Shown: positions 14,451 through 15,498 of the stretch, in pieces
How the letters are laid out: each line of letters starts with the position of its first letter
Position numbering within the stretch: the first letter of the stretch is position 1
Source of the DNA: Massilia sp.
Lineage (GTDB): Bacteria; Pseudomonadota; Gammaproteobacteria; Burkholderiales; Burkholderiaceae_D
Direction: 5' to 3'
Assembly: GCA_003484545.1 (NCBI GenBank)
Contig: DNCF01000130.1
Location: 1-15,498 of the forward strand
Length of the DNA: 15,498 bases
The notes under the pieces: generated by a model
Told to the model about the DNA's origin: nothing
The model's database searches: none
What the model saw: only the letters and a program-made list of their open reading frames with translations
Made by a program: the position numbers and the translations under genes

Positions 14451-15314
14451 ATGCATCCCCTGCGCCGCCTCCTCTCGCCGCTGTGCCTGGCCATGCTGCT
14501 GGCCGCCCCTACCTTCTCGACGGCCGCCGACACGGCGCCGCGCAAGGCATCGACCGCCCTGCCCGGCGTGCACGTCCTGCCCGAGTTGCTGGACATGCCG
14601 GGCCTGGACCGCAAGCGCCAGGTCCGCCTGTACCTGCCGCCGGGCTACGCCACCTCGAACAAGCGCTATCCCGTGCTCTACATGCACGACGGCCAGAACC
14701 TGTTCGACGAAGCCACCGCCTACGCCGGCGAATGGAAGGTCGACGAAACGCTCGACGCGCTGGCGAAGGAAGGCAGGCTGGAACTGATCGTGGTCGGCAT
14801 CGACAACGGCCTGGAAAAGCGCATGACGGAGCTGAACGCCTGGCCGCACGCGCAGTTCGGCGCCCCCGAGGGCCGCGCATACACCGACTTCATCGTCAAG
14901 GTGCTCAAGCCCCTCATCGACGGCAAGTACCGCACCCTGCCCGACCGGGCGCACACGGCCATCATGGGCAGCTCGATGGGCGGCCTGGCCTCGCATTATG
15001 CGATCGCCCGGTATCCCCAGGTGTTCAGCAAGGCCGGCGTGTTCTCGCCCGCCTACTGGACGGCGCAGCCCGCGTTCGACTTCATGGCGCAACATCCCGT
15101 GCCGAAGGATGCGCGGCTGTTCATGCTGATGGGAGAAAAGGAAGGCGGAGCCATGGTGCCGGACGTCGAGCGCATGGCGGCCGTGGTGAAGCAAAGCGGG
15201 CATCCGGCGGCGAACACGGTGCTGAAGATCGTGCCGGGAGCGGAGCACAACGAGGCGTTCTGGAGCGGGGAGCTGCGCGAGGCGTTGTTGTGGATGTTTG
15301 CGCCGGGAGAGTGA
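14451..15314 (+). CDS. Exported esterase, alpha/beta hydrolase (COG2819/esterase D-like)
   Basis: 287 residues from the ATG at 14451, with AAAGGA 8 nt upstream. A Sec signal peptide covers about 1-26 (MHPLRRLLSP, hydrophobic 11-20, STAA). The mature protein has the putative-esterase fold: RLYLPPGY (59-66), YPVLYMHDGQNLFDE (73-87), nucleophile elbow GSSMGG with Ser175 (173-178), a candidate acid among Glu229, Glu231 and Asp238, and catalytic His266 in AEHNEAFW. YMHDGQN is typical of esterases related to IroE, Fes and carbohydrate acetyl or feruloyl esterases. It is cotranscribed with a sugar carrier, so removing acyl groups from a plant or microbial glycan before uptake is plausible but not shown. 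Confidence 0.9.
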   Translation: MHPLRRLLSPLCLAMLLAAPTFSTAADTAPRKASTALPGVHVLPELLDMPGLDRKRQVRLYLPPGYATSNKRYPVLYMHDGQNLFDEATAYAGEWKVDETLDALAKEGRLELIVVGIDNGLEKRMTELNAWPHAQFGAPEGRAYTDFIVKVLKPLIDGKYRTLPDRAHTAIMGSSMGGLASHYAIARYPQVFSKAGVFSPAYWTAQPAFDFMAQHPVPKDARLFMLMGEKEGGAMVPDVERMAAVVKQSGHPAANTVLKIVPGAEHNEAFWSGELREALLWMFAPGE

Positions 15315-15315
15315 C

Positions 15316-15342
15316 GTAGGGCGGGCACTCTGTGCCCACGCG
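15316..15342. repeat. REP-like palindrome after the esterase
   Basis: GTAGGGCGGGCAC (15316-15328), loop TCT, then GTGCCCACGCG (15332-15342). The core stem GGGCAC/GTGCCC is perfect and the left arm matches the perfect palindrome at 11496 in 12 of 13 positions. It starts 1 nt after the esterase stop and could serve as the 3' end of the MFS-esterase message. Confidence 0.65.
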
Positions 15343-15498
15343 AAACGATGCACAAACGCGGCTTGACGCCGAGACGAGAAGCGGACGATATGGCACGGCA
15401 CCCAAATGCGTCCATTAGCCAAACGATGATCGCTACCGCCTCGTAGCGACTCATCCCCGCAGCGAACTGTCGGACCACCACGTAACGCGTGGGCACGG
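15343..15498. repeat. Intergenic tail bounded by inverted REP-like arms
   Basis: No convincing gene is seen in this last stretch. It holds a 7-bp stem, TCGCTAC (15430-15436) with GTAGCGA (15443-15449), and ends with CGCGTGGGCAC (15486-15496), the exact reverse complement of GTGCCCACGCG at 15332-15342. The two arms enclose about 143 bp, as in a paired REP element (BIME) or a miniature mobile element. The element probably continues beyond the window. Confidence 0.45.

Noticed and set aside
15053..15496. A 147-codon minus-strand frame covering the right-edge repeat region
   Set aside because: It runs across the REP palindrome and into the antisense of the esterase; the start lies in the repeat arm and no domain is recognisable. 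A mobile-element fragment cannot be excluded.
1..15498. CRISPR array, tRNA, rRNA, integrase, toxin-antitoxin or phage-defence genes
   Set aside because: No regularly spaced repeats, clover-leaf sequences or matching protein motifs were found. The COG3910 ATPase stands alone, without a nuclease partner, so a defence role is not supported.

Overview
The window looks like the chromosome of a high-GC betaproteobacterium, most likely Oxalobacteraceae of the Massilia/Telluria/Duganella type. The basis is GC-rich coding throughout, a glucokinase fused to an RpiR/HexR-type regulator (a betaproteobacterial arrangement), and GTGGGCAC/GTGCCCAC palindromes in intergenic DNA. This assignment rests on remembered family resemblance, not on a search.

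Layout. Left block (1-2858): a two-domain KaiC-like ATPase on the minus strand overlaps a short pseudo-receiver protein that ends exactly at the window edge. Divergent from it is a COG3910-type ABC/AAA ATPase on the plus strand. The 217-bp gap between them holds two dyad symmetries. Middle block (2872-12869): eight genes and one gene remnant, all on the minus strand. In transcription order they are an MFS sugar transporter, alpha-phosphoglucomutase, a MalS-like periplasmic alpha-amylase, an exported alpha/beta hydrolase, a truncated RlmI-like methyltransferase, a lipoprotein of unknown function, the glucokinase/HexR fusion, and a GNAT acetyltransferase set 4 bp behind it. Right block (13146-15314): a second MFS transporter of the same GRRRPF family, divergent from the first, followed 15 bp later by an exported esterase. 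The right edge holds REP-like palindromes.

How the genes may work together. The 4.2-15.3 kb part reads as a starch/maltodextrin and glucose locus. The exported amylase would cut alpha-1,4-glucans, one or both MFS carriers would import the products, phosphoglucomutase would join glucose-1-P to glucose-6-P, and glucokinase would phosphorylate free glucose. No alpha-glucosidase or TonB receptor is in the window. The most notable regulatory signal is an 18-bp direct repeat (16/18 identical) that overlaps the predicted -10 element of each of the two divergent transporter promoters. It resembles the HexR operator as I remember it, and the only local DNA-binding regulator is the glucokinase-HexR fusion, so one protein may both phosphorylate glucose and control sugar uptake here. 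That link is inference.

Other points of note are the altered catalytic and phosphosite residues of the KaiC-like protein, its overlapped pseudo-receiver partner, the loss of the whole methyltransferase domain from the RlmI-like gene, and several intercistronic hairpins without U-tracts in the long minus-strand array. No CRISPR array, tRNA, rRNA, prophage or transposase gene was seen, and no intergenic stretch exceeds 300 bp.
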